The notes: generated from the letters alone by a model not told the origin. A stretch of DNA of 64,000 nucleotides from Strigamia acuminata (GCA_949358305.1 OX442315.1:17014427-17078426), one strand, 5' to 3'; positions 31,408-44,375 are shown, counted from the first letter of the stretch. Translations and numbers: made by a program.

Positions 31408-32997
31408 TGTGACGATTACCTTCTGGAGATAGCAATTGCTAAACTAAAGTGTGAACTATCTGTGTGAAAATGTAAAATATGCAAACCTGATGTTTTCTCA
31501 AAACATATAACATTTATTCCGGTTTGAACCTTATATAAATACTATGCCTACAAGTGGCTAAAATGACGAGAAGTTAAACTATACAGTTGTTTGGCAAAAG
31601 CCCTGAAATAATATCATTTGAAGGCTTCAGTCATGCAATAAGAATTTGTAACGGTCTTATTGCTGTGACGTAAAAGATGTCATCTATGAATGGCTTTGGC
31701 TTCTAAATGGTCCGGGGTTTGGTTCTAAAAGGCGTGTAAATGGTTAGGCTGGGTGGGTTATATCCGAGAGGTGCGGTTGACTTTTCTGTATCGTCACACA
31801 CATCGCATCGCAGATAATTGTTGTAATCAATAATTACCGCGAGATGTAACAATGTGAGAATAAATATTCATATTAATTCTATGGAATTGATCATGATATT
31901 TTATAGTCACAAACTTAACTAAAACTATGAAAATAAGTAAAATATATTAAAATAGCGCCGAGCTATTTTTGCCCCGAGTGCAATCAACATCTAAGTTAGA
32001 CTTAAATGTTCCGTCAAACCAATAACGAATTGAATCGAAATATCTCGCAGGAAAGGTTATCCATCGCCGGGAAATTACTCCACTCGGTCCTGGCTGGCGG
32101 GAGAGTAACCGGGAAATTACTCCGCGTCGATCACCCTGATAATGCGTCTGTGAAATATAAATACTCCACTCTAGATTCTACATTACCAATGCGTCTGTGA
32201 ATTTTACTCCACTCTAGATTCTGCACTCTACAACGGAATGTTGGCATGAAGCTGGAGGGAGTGCGTCTGTGGGTTGTACCCCACTCTAGATACTACACTT
32301 AAATGTGTCTGTGAATCTCTCCACTCTAGTTACTACATTTCTACAACGGAATGTTGGCATGAAGAGGCGGGAAGTGTGTCTGTGAGTCTTCTACCCACTC
32401 TAGATACTTACACTAAATACAAAGTATTTCTACAACGGATTGTCGGAACGCAGAGAAGTATAATATGTGCTCAAGTAATATCAGTATCAAACAAAAACAG
32501 AACAAGAGCGAGCTATATCCGTTTTGCAGGGGGATATATACTCGGTGAGGAGAATAGCTGTTCAGTGATCCAATGGGATCACTGGGCAGTCAAATCCATC
32601 CAATCCCAGATCATAGGAAGTGGATACTCAGGACATAGTCTTCTACTAGGTCCACTACAGGAACTGGATACGCAGGACACATTTTGGATTAAGTCCCTTT
32701 GACTATAATCCAAAAGGAGTCCAACTCACAGTGGGTGATGGGGGGTGACTTCACCAGGTGTAGAGTTTGCACATAATTCAATAGAATTATGTGACAAATA
32801 AATCAACTAATATTTAAACATCCAAAAGTATTTAAAAGTGTCTAAAGTCGCAGTGGAATAAAATATAAATAGTAATTTATATTTTATTCACTCAAAAATT
32901 GTCGAAATTTGAAATTACCGCTAAAACGTACCAGCGCCATCTATCGGTGAAATGTTCGTCCTATATTAACAAAGTGTTTGACAGTGTAACCGTCACA
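31408..32997 (-). repeat. gypsy 5' LTR (1,590 bp)
   Basis: Same length and ends as the LTR at 19006-20595, and I saw no difference reading both. It carries the predicted promoter (TATA 31533-31539, minus) and the U3 module array at 32143-32442. Confidence 0.97.
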
Positions 32998-33001
32998 AAA
33001 T
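32998..33001. repeat. target-site duplication AAAT, right copy
   Basis: AAAT directly after the CGTCACA end of the right LTR, matching 19002-19005. Confidence 0.92.
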
Positions 33002-33704
33002 GAAAACGTTAATGCACGTGGAGGCAGATTAAATATTCTGTTTGATGATTATGTGTACTTAGCTGCTTGAAAAACAGGCCTGTATCTAGAAAACACCTCA
33101 TACATACCAAAAGCTCGTTTGCATAATTCTCTTGAATGTCTAATGAGTTTCTTCTCATTTTTTAATTCCTTTGTATTAAAAAAAAATTTGAACACGGGAG
33201 AAACAAAATGCATCTTAAGTGAGAATTGCAATATACAAGAAATGAATTAAGAATTAAGCGTGTGCGTAATTCAATATTCAACCGCCTTGTGCGGAGACAT
33301 GAACTCAACTTCATTGCACAACACGACACTTTTCCCACATCATTTTCATACACCCGTCTTAAAAAATATGACTTCACTGAAACATCACATACAACGTTAA
33401 ATGCCAACCTGGGAGACAATGCAATCGATTTCTGCCGCCATCTGTATACTGACTTATGATACGCTTATGTCGACGCGCAAAAACGAAAGATAAAAACCAA
33501 CACAAAAATCCAATTCAATTAGACAAATCAACAAAACACAATTAACATTTCTATTATAATTCCTCACAATAATTTCTCTCGCTTCAATTAATTTAGCGCG
33601 TTAATTTCATTAAATTCTACAAACAGATCCAACACCAGACGTCCTGTGAAATCCAAGACGCACTTGATAGTTTAGACCTTGAGTTTAGACAATAGAAAAT
33701 GCAT
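33002..33704. other. flanking region without a gene
   Basis: Host DNA just right of the gypsy element. Minus and plus frames of 77-85 codons overlap each other at 33160-33460 and have no domain. No repeat recognised. Confidence 0.5.
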
Positions 33705-33990
33705 GTAATCGCCGTAAGGAGGCGAATCACGTGGTGTTGTGACGTTCCCGCCGCCAAGAACGTGCATGTTCATTTTCGGATGTGAGTGCACGGAGTACGC
33801 ATCAGCTCTTCTCACTCGCTCTGCTTTCACCAGGATTCGCTCTTACTGACATTTGTTGAAATATTCAAGCGCCCACAACCACGACCGATGGTACGATATG
33901 TGAAACTAGTTCTGATACTGTGACCACGGTATCGCATAGTTGAAGAGGCCCGGTCGCATCATAACTCGTTGAAATCACCGCAGCATCAGG
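33705..33990 (+). promoter_or_regulatory. probable promoter and 5' leader of the gene starting at 33991
   Basis: A GC-richer patch in AT-rich DNA. No clear TATA box is seen; an ATCAGC at about 33801 could be an initiator. The leader contains short upstream ORFs, including an 11-codon one starting at 33889. An in-frame TGA seven codons before the 33991 ATG shows that the coding frame does not extend upstream. Exact start of transcription is unknown. Confidence 0.4.
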
Positions 33991-34051
33991 ATGCAAGTTG
34001 CTATTTGGTTCATCGTCTTTTTGTCCAATCAACTCCTCTCACGGAACTCAG
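33991..34051 (+). CDS. probable first coding exon encoding a signal peptide
   Basis: ATG with A at -3, then 20 codons and one extra base, ending at a good donor (CAG|GTAATG). The peptide MQVAIWFIVFLSNQLLSRNS has a hydrophobic core typical of a signal peptide. An upstream in-frame stop supports this ATG as the start. The exon leaves 1 nt, so the next exon must supply two bases. Secreted and cell-surface proteins in arthropods commonly begin with such a short exon followed by a long first intron. No later exon could be assigned with confidence in the remaining 30 kb, so the protein family is unknown. Confidence 0.5.
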
Positions 34052-35716
34052 GTAATGAAATGTATTTTCTTTTCTCCTAACTTAATTTGGCAATTAGATA
34101 CAGGGCTAAGTTTTAATAGAAAAACCTAACCCCATGTCGCGTTTTAATTTCCTGCTTCTGGAATCCTTAAATCGATGGGTTTGCTATTAAAAATTCGACG
34201 TTTTTTCCTTTGTGTGTTTGTTTTATGGGATATACACACAAAGCCTGATCAAAAACAAGTCTCAGGTTCAAAGGACTGGCCATGATCTGCTTGAATCTTA
34301 AAAAAAATGATTGCTATGACGATCGATAGGAGTTTTCGTTTCATTTTTTGGCAGATCGCTTTTGTCCGGAATGAATGAAAAGAAAAAAAAGGGATCAAGT
34401 GAACGAATGGGAGATTAACATAATCCCATCACCAAAGATACCCGTAATTTCTTGTTTGACGTGTAAAATTAATTGATTCATTAGCTATTTATTTTTATTT
34501 TTGTTCAATTTTTTATTTTTGATTAATTTTTTTTCCCATCTTTAGTGTTTCGGTGTTATAAGCTTAAAAAATGATTGATTAATTAAATTAGGGCATCTAA
34601 CACCGGACCAATTTTTTCGGAACTTGGATTTCTAGTACTGAATTTTTTCCTTCCCGTGCCTGAGAGAAATTTAAAAACCCAATAGTTGATATTTACATGT
34701 GGCCTTGGCAATTAGCAAGCCACAGTTTGCTGGAAAATAAGAAAGTTGCTAATTAAAATTAATTTTTTAATTTTATATCTGAATAGAAATTTTTTCCTTG
34801 AGTTGAATTAGAACAAATAAATTTTAACTTGAAACGGAGTCGACCGAGTTATTGTCGACTTAACAATCGCCCTTTATTAATGCATTAAGAAAAAAACACA
34901 AAATTCAATCCGTAAAACCCCTGATCGGGGGTACAATTTCAAAAACAAATAATTGTTAATACCGTACGGAAATCCCGGTATTCGGATGATCTTGATCCCG
35001 GAATTGGATGCACTACTAGTTAAATTGATTAAACTCATTAGGGACGAACGTTTGACTTTTCTGAGCTGAATCGGTTAATTAATTCATGAATCAATTTTTA
35101 GCGATTGAATTATTTATTATTCTAGATTTTTAGAACGGCTTAAACTAACCTAACCACCAAAAGATTCATGAGAATGTGGGCATATGGGTAAACTTGAGTG
35201 AAAAGATGACAAGGGTTTGACGCTGGGAGCTAACTGCGCATAAATATTTAATTTATATTTTAAACGACTGGATAATTTATTCTATGGTTGAAATAAATAA
35301 CAATGCTACATTCATTTTCTTTTCGATAAAATTGTTAATTTGATAAATATTTGTTTTTAAACCGCACGACTAAAGCAACATCCCCTAGCCAGTTATCCTA
35401 TTAAAGCATTGTGATTAGATTTGTCGTTGTTTTCATTTTCTTCAACAGCTTGAAAGCAAAATCCAAAATTAATTACATAAGACAAATTACGGGCAAAACA
35501 TTACAAATACAGGCACACAAATTAGCAAGAACCGTTTCCGACCCTTGAGGCCACCATCAGATGTTCTCACAGTCGCCAACGACAGTTAAAATCAATGTAC
35601 AACGATTGTTAATGTTGAATTTACCCAGCAAATGAAGGGCCTGAAAGAAACGACTCTTCTCTTTCTTACCACAGATTTGTATACTTACATCTGTGGGTTT
35701 GCAAGGTTTATCTTTG
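34052..35716. other. AT-rich region, possibly first intron
   Basis: No coding segment recognised. One good acceptor near 35448 is followed by a frame that hits a stop at once in the phase needed to join the 33991 exon. Confidence 0.5.
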
Positions 35717-35940
35717 CAGGGCCGTCTTGACATTTTTCAGCGCCCTCGGCTTAAAAAAAATCAGGCGCTCCTTGCCCATTGTCGTAATTTAAAAAAATCA
35801 TTTTTACATTTACAATTTCACAGGCCTGTTCGTAGTGTATACTTGTAGTGCACTCGTATTTTTTGAGCATGCTGGCGCCCCACTCCCGCCCCCTCCAAAA
35901 GAAGTACCAGTAAGCATTTTTGTGAAAAATAAATTCGAAC

Positions 35941-36020
35941 CAAAAAATGCATTTTTGGACTTAAAAATGCATCTTTGGACTTAAAAATGCATCTTTGGAC
36001 CTAAAAATGCATTTTCGGAC
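35941..36020. repeat. 4 x 20-bp tandem repeat
   Basis: Four units of exactly 20 bp of the type TTAAAAATGCATCTTTGGAC; the two middle ones are identical. It lies inside the hAT-like element. Confidence 0.95.
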
Positions 36021-36128
36021 CTAGAGTGGCGCCCCCTGATCTGTGGCGCCCGTGTATTTCACAACAATGTGTAGGAACGGGCCTACAAGTTCAGCTTACA
36101 TTTGAACACTCATGAAGACTCTTTGTAG

Positions 36129-36205
36129 GAGGCGCCTGGCACTTTTCTCTGCCTGGCACCCCTCTCTGCCTAGCCCCCCTCTCTGCCCGGCGCCCCAGGG
36201 CTGCA
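36129..36205. repeat. imperfect CTCTGCC-GGCRCC tandem repeats
   Basis: Three to four degenerate units of about 18 bp (CTCTGCCTGGCACCCC-like). GC-rich, inside the right part of the hAT-like element. Confidence 0.6.
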
Positions 36206-36388
36206 GCCCAGTTAGCCCAATGATAAAGGTGAGCCTGATCTTTGTTAGGTTTGCGGAAGCACATACACCTATTGTAATTAAAATTAAATATAGGCTAGCT
36301 GAACGAGATTAGTTGCTCGCTGTTGTTTAAGGAAACAAACGTTAAGTGATTGGAACAAGCAGACCTGAAGCCACCGAGATAAATAGAG

Positions 36389-36730
36389 CCGGACTTACAA
36401 TAAAGCTAATAAGCTACAGCTTGGGGCCTCTCCGTTCTATAGGGCCTCAAAAATTTTTTTTATTATAATAATTTGACATGTTATTTTAATCGATGTTAAA
36501 ATTTTTGCGATTGCCTTCTTTAAAAAGGACATTATAGTAAAGTAATTCAAATATTTAATTATATAATGCATGTAATTACTACTGTATATTAATATAATAC
36601 ATAGAAAAAAGACATAAGGTGTACATATATTTACTTCAATTAAATCCTATTTTATAGGTTGATTTTTTGAAAGATGAATAGGGGCCTCATTTATGCTTCT
36701 GCTTGGGGCCTCGGAAGTGGTTAGTCCGGC
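36389..36730. mobile_element. decayed hAT-like MITE
   Basis: Ends are GCCGGACTTA and TTAGTCCGGC, inverted with 9 of 10 bases matching. Just inside both are CTTGGGGCCTC blocks (36420-36430 and 36702-36712, here direct). The interior is AT-rich with no ORF. The outermost CAG of the usual terminus has mutated, and no target duplication could be fixed. Confidence 0.5.
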
Positions 36731-37382
36731 AAAATTCAGTTGGTGCAAAGTTGAATATAAATTCACAGTCAATGCGTATTGCCAAGATTTGACATGTGGG
36801 GCAAACATCCAGATTTGGGTGTAAGTCTGAGTGAAGGTTGTGAGATCCTGGTCTGAAAAGCATTTTGTCGAATCAAATCTGTTTTGAGCTTGTTTACTTG
36901 CATTTCAATGGAATCAAACCAGCTGGATGCCGTATTGACAGCATCATACAGGATATTAAGACTTTTTGTTGTCTGCTGAGTTTTCCACTTTCCGCTGAGG
37001 GTATGTTTATCCACAAAAGGTGAAACCAAAACCTTATGGTAACATCTGATGCTAAAACGATTAAGAGTAGTGGCTGACGATGTTTGTGTATTCAAGCCGG
37101 CAAAGTTTGGCCATTATTTTTAGAAAATCGAGTCAGATTTAATTTAATTTGGATTTTAATTTTCGACTGATGTTGAACAGTAATGAATTAAGATAACAAA
37201 ACTGTATGAATTCTTCACAAGGCTTTCTAAGTATTATCACCTGTCGATGTCTGGCAACACGAAATTACTCACAATTTCAATTGCCAGCATAGAGTGAGGC
37301 TCCAGTTTTTATGAACACGACTGTACATTGAAAATATATATATAATTGGTTTTATTTTAAGCAAAATTTGATAAATTCTGAC

Positions 37383-37426
37383 GATGATTGGAAGATCGAA
37401 AGGCACCTTTCAATCTTCCGATCATC
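37383..37426. repeat. 44-nt near-perfect palindrome
   Basis: Two 21-nt arms (GATGATTGGAAGATCGAAAGG and its inverse) with two mismatches and a 2-nt centre. The flanks keep weaker inverted similarity for some 40 nt each side, which suggests the core of an old foldback element. Confidence 0.7.
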
Positions 37427-40400
37427 CTAAGTGTTGAATTTTATTTTAAACTACAAAACACTAAGATATAGGAGTATAGACAATAGGATCACTAACGTCG
37501 GTCAACAAAACAGTCTTCGCGGTGTACCGAAGACATTTTGATAAAGTTTAGGGATGCTTTAACTATTTTGGTTCTTCGTTCGCATTACTGCACATTGCCA
37601 AGACTTTGTTCACACCAGATGGAACGTTGGATCTCATCTAGCTGATGAGATCCTAGCGAATCAAGATCACAGTTGACCCGGATTAAGGTGTTCACTCTTC
37701 GAGTGGTTTATGTCCAATAATCCTTTCTAGAATTATAATTAGTAATGGGAACTCATCAAAGGCTTTTGAGAGGTGAGTTTGGGCCCAGTCTCAAACGTGG
37801 GGCCTGGATGAAGAAAATCCATAAATGCACAGAGCATTTATTACTTACATTGCAGATTGCACTGTCGCACAGAAAATGGTTTGACCCTCACACTTGTCCC
37901 TGCCACGCACTGCTGTGCCCCAACCACGTCTAAATCTTTCTATATTAGAAAAGGTTAACGCTACGCTAATTACCAACTTCCAGTTTTTTTTTGTTTCTAA
38001 TTCGAGAACTTCTGATTTCCTCCGACTCTGCTAGCGCCCCCTCCCCCTCAAAGTTTGAATTTCAAACGTTTTCGCCACCTTCAAATACAGGAGTGTTGAA
38101 AGATAGCAGCAATCTTTACCAGATATAATAATTTATGTCTTCCAAGTTCCAACAGCTGCCAAAAAATACACAGTAAAAATTATAATGGAAAAATCAGTAC
38201 CTTACATTTCATAGAACAAAAAGGGGTCAGGGTATCTGAAATGTTGCAATTCCGGAAGGCGATTATGAGTTTTAGATCAGTTCTTTGATAGTTGTTCTTT
38301 AATATGCCCTCTAAAATTTTCAAGCCAAACCACTTAGGTTTGAGATAGGCCAGAAAGACTTGGCGTCAAATTTATCACCTTTACCCTTGTAGATTGGTCT
38401 TAAGTGAACTTCCTTGCATAGCTTGGAAAATATTAGAATTCAAATTGCCAATTTCACTATTAACTGCAAAGATGGAGATGGAATTTACCATCCAAATGCA
38501 CATTCACCATTGTTATTGGCCATAATATCTGTTCACACCGCAATGCTACTTGCTAATAGCTCGGTTTGTTTTTCGATACCGCTTGAAAATTAAATTAAAA
38601 CATTTTGCATATTTTTCTCACAGTGCATTGTGGAATGTCTTCAATTTGGATAGAAATTCCTGGGGTTTGAAGGTCAATCAAAAATTCATATTAAGTTCTT
38701 TCTCTTGCAAATTCTAATTGACAAGTCCTCGTTTTTATTTTCAATTTTTCAACCAGATGGCGATAAAATAAATCATTCTTAGTCTTTTATTATCATTATG
38801 TTTTTAAAGTTAAAAGATGGTGTGTTATTTCCAAACTTCCATTCGATGTCGCCTTCTGCTTTTCTTTTCAAAGTCCACCAGGATTTCCTTTTACCAAAAC
38901 GATTTATTTCACTCTTTTGTCACATCGGGGTGATAGATTTACACAGCTGGAGAGGGCGCCATCGACTGTGTTTAAAAAAAATGAACTTGTCAATTCTTGT
39001 CATCGTATTCCATATTGTTTTTGATTAGTTCCACTCGTAAAGAAAACTCGACAAAACAAGGCTACACCCACTGTGTAGCAATCGGGGGTGCAATGCGTGC
39101 GGTTGATACGAGCCCACGAGCCTAGGGGGGCCCATGGAGGCTGAAAACAATGTTTCCTTGAATAAATGTATAGTAAGTTCGACCCAACTTGCACACGAAC
39201 CCATAGCCACTGTTTAAACCATTATAGAAAACTCAATAAGCGAAGTATCTTTTGTTGATTAGTGCTTGATCTTTAAATACGCAAATTGTATTAAAAATAA
39301 TGATTTAATGTGCGGTCATTGGTTTGGCATCCGACTTAAATAAACCAATATCTATTAATCCAGGAGATTTAGCGATGTTGACACTGCTTTTAATGGCTTC
39401 ATTTGCTTAAAGAGCCTCACAGAGACAAATAATCATTTGCAATTTGCTTCGATTATTCTTTCCTTTCTCGACTGTTAATTGCAATCTTCGTCGTGTTTAG
39501 ACTGGACAAATGAGTTGGGATTTGTGCGCGGAACCTGCACCTGCTTTCGTTAGCAAATAATTCGCATGCTGACCGCGGGTCAGTCATGTTTAATGAGCAC
39601 TTGGGGGCTGGACGAGTACAGCGTCCAAAGGCCGCAAATTAATATAGGTGAAGAGAAGAATAGACTTGAGAAGGAGGAGGAGGTAACCATGAACCGTCTC
39701 CGCATACACACGTGCCGTCCTTCTAATTGTGGCTTGAAATATAATCCGTGGCATGTGTCGCGACAAATGTTTCATTCCGGCTTGAGTTCAGTCCAGAAAA
39801 TCCTACACGACCTTTATCACTCCATTCGAGAGGAAAAGGGAATTTTAAACAGAGAAAGGAATTCGAATGCTGGCTCTGTACTCTGTACTTGGCTCAATGT
39901 AAACAGCTTATCTGGAATTCAATCAAATGATGTTTTAACATTTGGAACTGCCTCCATTTATTTTTTTTCCCTTCTTTTTCGATGACCAGATTTTTTTCTC
40001 CCCTTTAAGGAACAATGCATTAATGCATTGGGGGTACTCAGAATTTCTGCTGTATTTTGGTGCAGTTCACGCGCCAAATGTCTTTTGGCAAGCGGATATG
40101 ACGTAATTTATGTTTTCAATTAGGTTATTAAGGGGGTTTTACCTTCGTAAGTTCGGAATAAAACCCAACAAAGACGATCAGTTGTGTGAAACTTCCTTTT
40201 GCTGTTTGAGATGCTTACAGGAGGATTACAACTATCAAAGACTTATTTATACGTGGTTTGGTTCGAAAGGCAGGGCAGCCATTTTTGCAAGTCAATATTG
40301 GTGTTGCGCAAACTATGACTGAAGTGGGTTTAAATGAGTTGTTACTTTCCCACAAGGCAAATAAGTGGAAATGGTTTCTCCATTGCTCTTTTGAATGCAC

Positions 40401-42810
40401 CAGGAACCCCTGAGTGTTGACAAATTTCGTCAAATCGGAAATGAGCAGCTTGAGAGCTGACCAAAACGAATCTCCAAGGAACCAGATATTTACAACAACA
40501 ACAAAAAAAAAAACGTGCAAATGACATGATTAACTACAGATTGGTTGCAATTCGGCCACGCATGCGCAAAATGGAAGAGGAAGAGAGTGAGTCAATATTG
40601 TTTACCATAAATACCTTTGACCTTTTACGTTAAAGAGAGAAATTCGAATTGCTTTTAAGGATTAAACGTGCATTCTCATGAATAACTCAATTCTTTTGAT
40701 GAAGATTACAGTCTACTAATGAGATTTTTGGGAATATTTTAAGATTATTGAAAAGAATTGAAACTAAGGGGATTATACGATGAAATGCAATCGCGGGACT
40801 TAGAATTCTGGTGGAATTTACACCTAGCGATTATTCTTACTACTTTTGTGAATAGTGGGGCCGCGGGTTACCGTTACTTTCAATTGAAATTGACCAAATG
40901 GTGTTGTTGACTATACGCGTATCAGAATTTACTGTAGGTGCACACTGCGGATATGGGTGTAAAAGCGGTAAAGCTAATGTAGCAGTTGTGTAATAAAAGT
41001 AAATTTCAGATTGCAGGCGTATAAAATAAAGTTAAAGATGCAGTTTGAGATATACGCATTTCAAATGTCGACAGAGTATGTCAACTTGCGTGTTTTATGG
41101 GGCTCTTAAAAGGCTCATAGACATGGATTGAAATTCCATCTGTTATTCCGTATTTGTTTTCCATTAATATTAAATTTCACGGAGATTAATTTTAAAATTT
41201 AATTTTAATTTTTATTATTTTTCTCCAATTCAAATAATATTGATGCAAATAACGAGACAAGAGCAGATTTATAAGGATAATTGTACGTCTGTGGAAATAC
41301 GTATTTATGAAATTGCGGCTTGTTTTTATCATTTTCTTTGCACAAAAACAGGACATATTTTTAATCATCTTTACGCATGACAGTTGTTTTTCTTTTACAT
41401 CCTTTTTTCCATTAATAAAAAAGGACGAAACATAAAACAAAATAGAAAATTTACAGTTTCAAACAAAAGATGTATTCATTCACTTTGGATCGCAATTTTT
41501 CACTCTAATTTCAACATCATCACATCACTCGGCGTGATTGATTAAACAAAAATACACCCTTCTGTAGCCCTTAAAACCAAATCCCATTCACTCGGCAAAG
41601 CAATCGGAACAATCATCCAAGTTTTGACACGGGATTTGCCAATAAAACAACGATCGAATTGCATATGAAAGCAAATTTAAATCGAAATTGTATGAAAATC
41701 TCGTTTCAAATTCTCAAGCATACCTCCTTTTATTGTAACCTAACACAACAAGGATTCCAACACACAGCATGCAATATATAACTACCGATATAAACATTTC
41801 AATTGGAATTAAATGAAAAATGAAAATACTCATTTTTACACCGTCGATTTTAATTCCTCGCTAGTTCTCCATTAACCAAACCGCACGGAAATTGGGAATA
41901 GTAGAAATTGAATCCTTAATCTTAGCGCGTGAAACAATAGCTATAGGTTTATTTCTTCTTGATCTGAGCAGTAAGGTTCTTTCTACTCTTTACTCCTTTC
42001 TGTGAATTCTCTGCTTCCGTCGTGTGCCGTTTTATCGGTCAACTACTTCCTGCGCAGGCTATCTGTAGAGGCTTGAAGCTGAAGTTTGGCTTTTGCTATC
42101 TCGGGTCTTTCTTTCCTCTCCCAATCTGAGCGCAAATCCGAGGCTCAGGGATCGCGTACAGTGATGTTTTTATCTGTTTGTATTGAAACTTTGTTTGAAT
42201 AGCATTATGGACTGTGTAGGACGATGCACTTTGCTTTCAAAAGCAAAACACACTCCTATTTCTTTTTCTTTATTTTTTTCCTGACTTTTTTGTGTCCACT
42301 TATCGCTTGAAGCAAACATGATGGTCGGGGTTCTCGAGGAGAGCACAAATACTCATTTTTTTGAATCATTTTTTCTCCAAATGTTTGAACGAGTGTTTCT
42401 TTCCGAGTTATGAGGTCGAAATAAAGAATAAGGGAAAAATAAGAAAACATATATTTTATGGGGCAATGAAGTATGAAGCTCTCCATCCCCATGTAGCCTA
42501 TCAATTAGGAATTTTCCTTTGGCTGCAACGCAAAGTAATTGCATTTTCACTTTGACTTGAGGAAACTTTTTCAAGCGTCTTATTGTGATAGTTAAAAGCA
42601 AAATTAGAGGATTTAAGACGGCACAGATTTTTGTTGATGGTTCAAAACCCTAAAACAATTTCACTAAAAGTAATAATAAAGTTTAAATCTAATTATAAAG
42701 TCGCGAATACTTGATGACAACATAAAAGAAACAGGAGATAAAAGCGAGATCGGATTGAGAATGTATGAGAGAGCCACGTCACAACTGATGTTTTTTAGCA
42801 AGAGTGTGGA

Positions 42811-42840
42811 GCCATTAGCCATTAGCCATTAGCCATTAGC
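42811..42840. repeat. 7-bp tandem repeat (GCCATTA)4
   Basis: Four perfect copies of GCCATTA plus two bases. It is not a known telomere motif. Confidence 0.95.
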
Positions 42841-43608
42841 GATTTGGCGATTACGTTTCTTTCAACTTATAACTTAAATTTTTTATTAGTTATAGGTTAT
42901 ACATCCAGCCATTTGGCGAAAGCCTTTTTAATAAAGTTTATGTTGTGTTGTGTGCAAAAAATAGCTCTGGTGAGTTTTAAAAGCTTATGGTTGCTAAATG
43001 TACATGTAGCGGATCTTTAAATTCGTAAAAAAAATCATAATTTAGTCATTTTAAGAGATGCTGTCGTTGGTATACTAAATTCTTTAAAAGGTTGGATGGC
43101 AACCATATGGATTTAGAGCTTTCGTGTAGCTTACTTCGGTGTTTAGTGATCGAAATTAATAATTGAAATAAATTAAAGTCTTATTATTAAAGTGTTTTGT
43201 GTAATGTCATTATCATTAAACAGACAGAATTCAGTGATTGTTTGAACAATTACATTTGCTGATCTTTTATGTCCCTAATGGAGTCTTAAACCGCTTGTTT
43301 AAACTCCCAATTTCGAATGTCAATTTGGTATTCATTTGATCTGGTCAGTTTAATTGAGTTTTTTTCTGGATCTAACTTCAATGGCACACATTTTTCAAAC
43401 TCTAAAACAAAATAAAGTTAAATTGTAAACATGAACCTACATGATCGAAACATGTTTGTACTCTAGTCTCTACTATATTATTTCACAACAAACACTTTTC
43501 TTGTGTACTACTGTATATACAATTTTAGGCTTATGTGTTTCTGTGTGCAAAAAATTGAATTTAGGGTTTGAATTTGCATATCAAGAAAACAGACACTAAC
43601 AAAATTAA

Positions 43609-43645
43609 GAAATAAATAAATTAATAAATAAATAAATAAATAATG
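43609..43645. repeat. AAAT microsatellite
   Basis: AAAT/AATAA repeats with one interruption, followed by a short inverted TTTA tract. Confidence 0.85.
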
Positions 43646-44375
43646 AAATGTCTTTATTTATTTATATGTTGTCATTTTAAAGTGTCCTTAAATGGAAATT
43701 GCTTCGTCTACTGTCATTTTTATGCATGTTTCCTTTTCTATTTTTTCACCCGTATTTAAATAAGAAATTAAGATTTTTTGGCTTGAAATGATTTAATGCA
43801 CGGTTAGAATTACCTGTCATAATCATAATAAATGAAATGAGCAAAACTATCTGAATAGAAAAAATGAAAAAATTTTAGTGTAAAAAAGCATAAATCCTTG
43901 CTCGCCTTAATTAAATAATTAAAGGGGGTATGTGGGTGGATGAAATCTTAATTTGTTTTGATTTGTTTAGCTTTTAAGATGTTTCAAATTACGACATGGC
44001 AAAAAAAAATCAATCGGTGGTGGGAAATGAGAAATCTTCATGCAAGATGAACGCAGAAAAACAATTTTTGTCAAACCTAAAATTATTCCAATTGGCATAC
44101 GTCATTCATAATTATTTGTCACTTCATTAACCAACCAATTAAAATTCTGCAACAAAAGTTATAATTTTAACAAGACTCAGCGCACAAATGAGAAAAAATC
44201 GAGATCCAAACGAGATAATATGCAATGACGACACTAATGTCGTCATGGCGACCAAACAGCTCGAGCTTGAACTGTTTCGTCGCCATTTTGCGTCTAACTG
44301 TTGTCTGATTATTTCTCATCTTAATTACACAATACAAATACACAATAATTTAAATTTAAAAACATTACCATTCCA

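Larger units (their letters stand above)
19006..32997 (-). mobile_element. full-length Ty3/gypsy LTR retrotransposon with a third ORF (13,992 bp)
   Basis: On the minus strand the order is 5' LTR (32997-31408), tRNA-Gln PBS, leader, gag, pol by -1 frameshift, ORF3, polypurine tract, 3' LTR (20595-19006). Pol has the protease-RT-RNase H-integrase order of Ty3/gypsy. Both LTRs are 1,590 bp and I saw no difference between them. The target duplication is perfect and all ORFs are open, so the insertion looks very recent and the element could be active. It is long for the family because of large LTRs, a 0.9-kb leader, a 1.3-kb gap after pol and the 551-codon ORF3. Its sense matches the probable host exon at 18599-18853, consistent with an intronic insertion. 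Confidence 0.97.
35717..36237. mobile_element. non-autonomous hAT-like element (521 bp)
   Basis: The left end starts CAGGGCCGTCTTGAC and the right end, read inward, starts CAGGCTCACCTTTATC and continues with TGGGC-rich sequence. Both match the typical terminal pattern of widespread hAT MITEs. ATCTTTG precedes it (35710-35716) and follows it (36238-36244), giving a 7-bp match where hAT normally makes 8. It contains a 4 x 20-bp tandem repeat. No transposase ORF. Confidence 0.65.
36731..44375. other. long region without a supported gene
   Basis: Several frames of 60-140 codons occur. A minus 108-codon frame at 36769-37095 and a plus 139-codon frame at 39566-39985 look mildly protein-like but lack domains and splice support. 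There is a near-perfect 44-nt palindrome at 37383-37426, a 7-bp tandem at 42811-42840 and AAAT microsatellites at 43609-43645. This could be intron sequence of the gene beginning at 33991. Confidence 0.45.

Noticed and set aside
39566-39985. 139-codon plus ORF
   Set aside because: No domain; overlapping frames on the other strand and in other phases of similar quality.
42811-42840. Telomere-like repeat
   Set aside because: GCCATTA is not an arthropod (TTAGG) or other known telomere unit and has only four copies.
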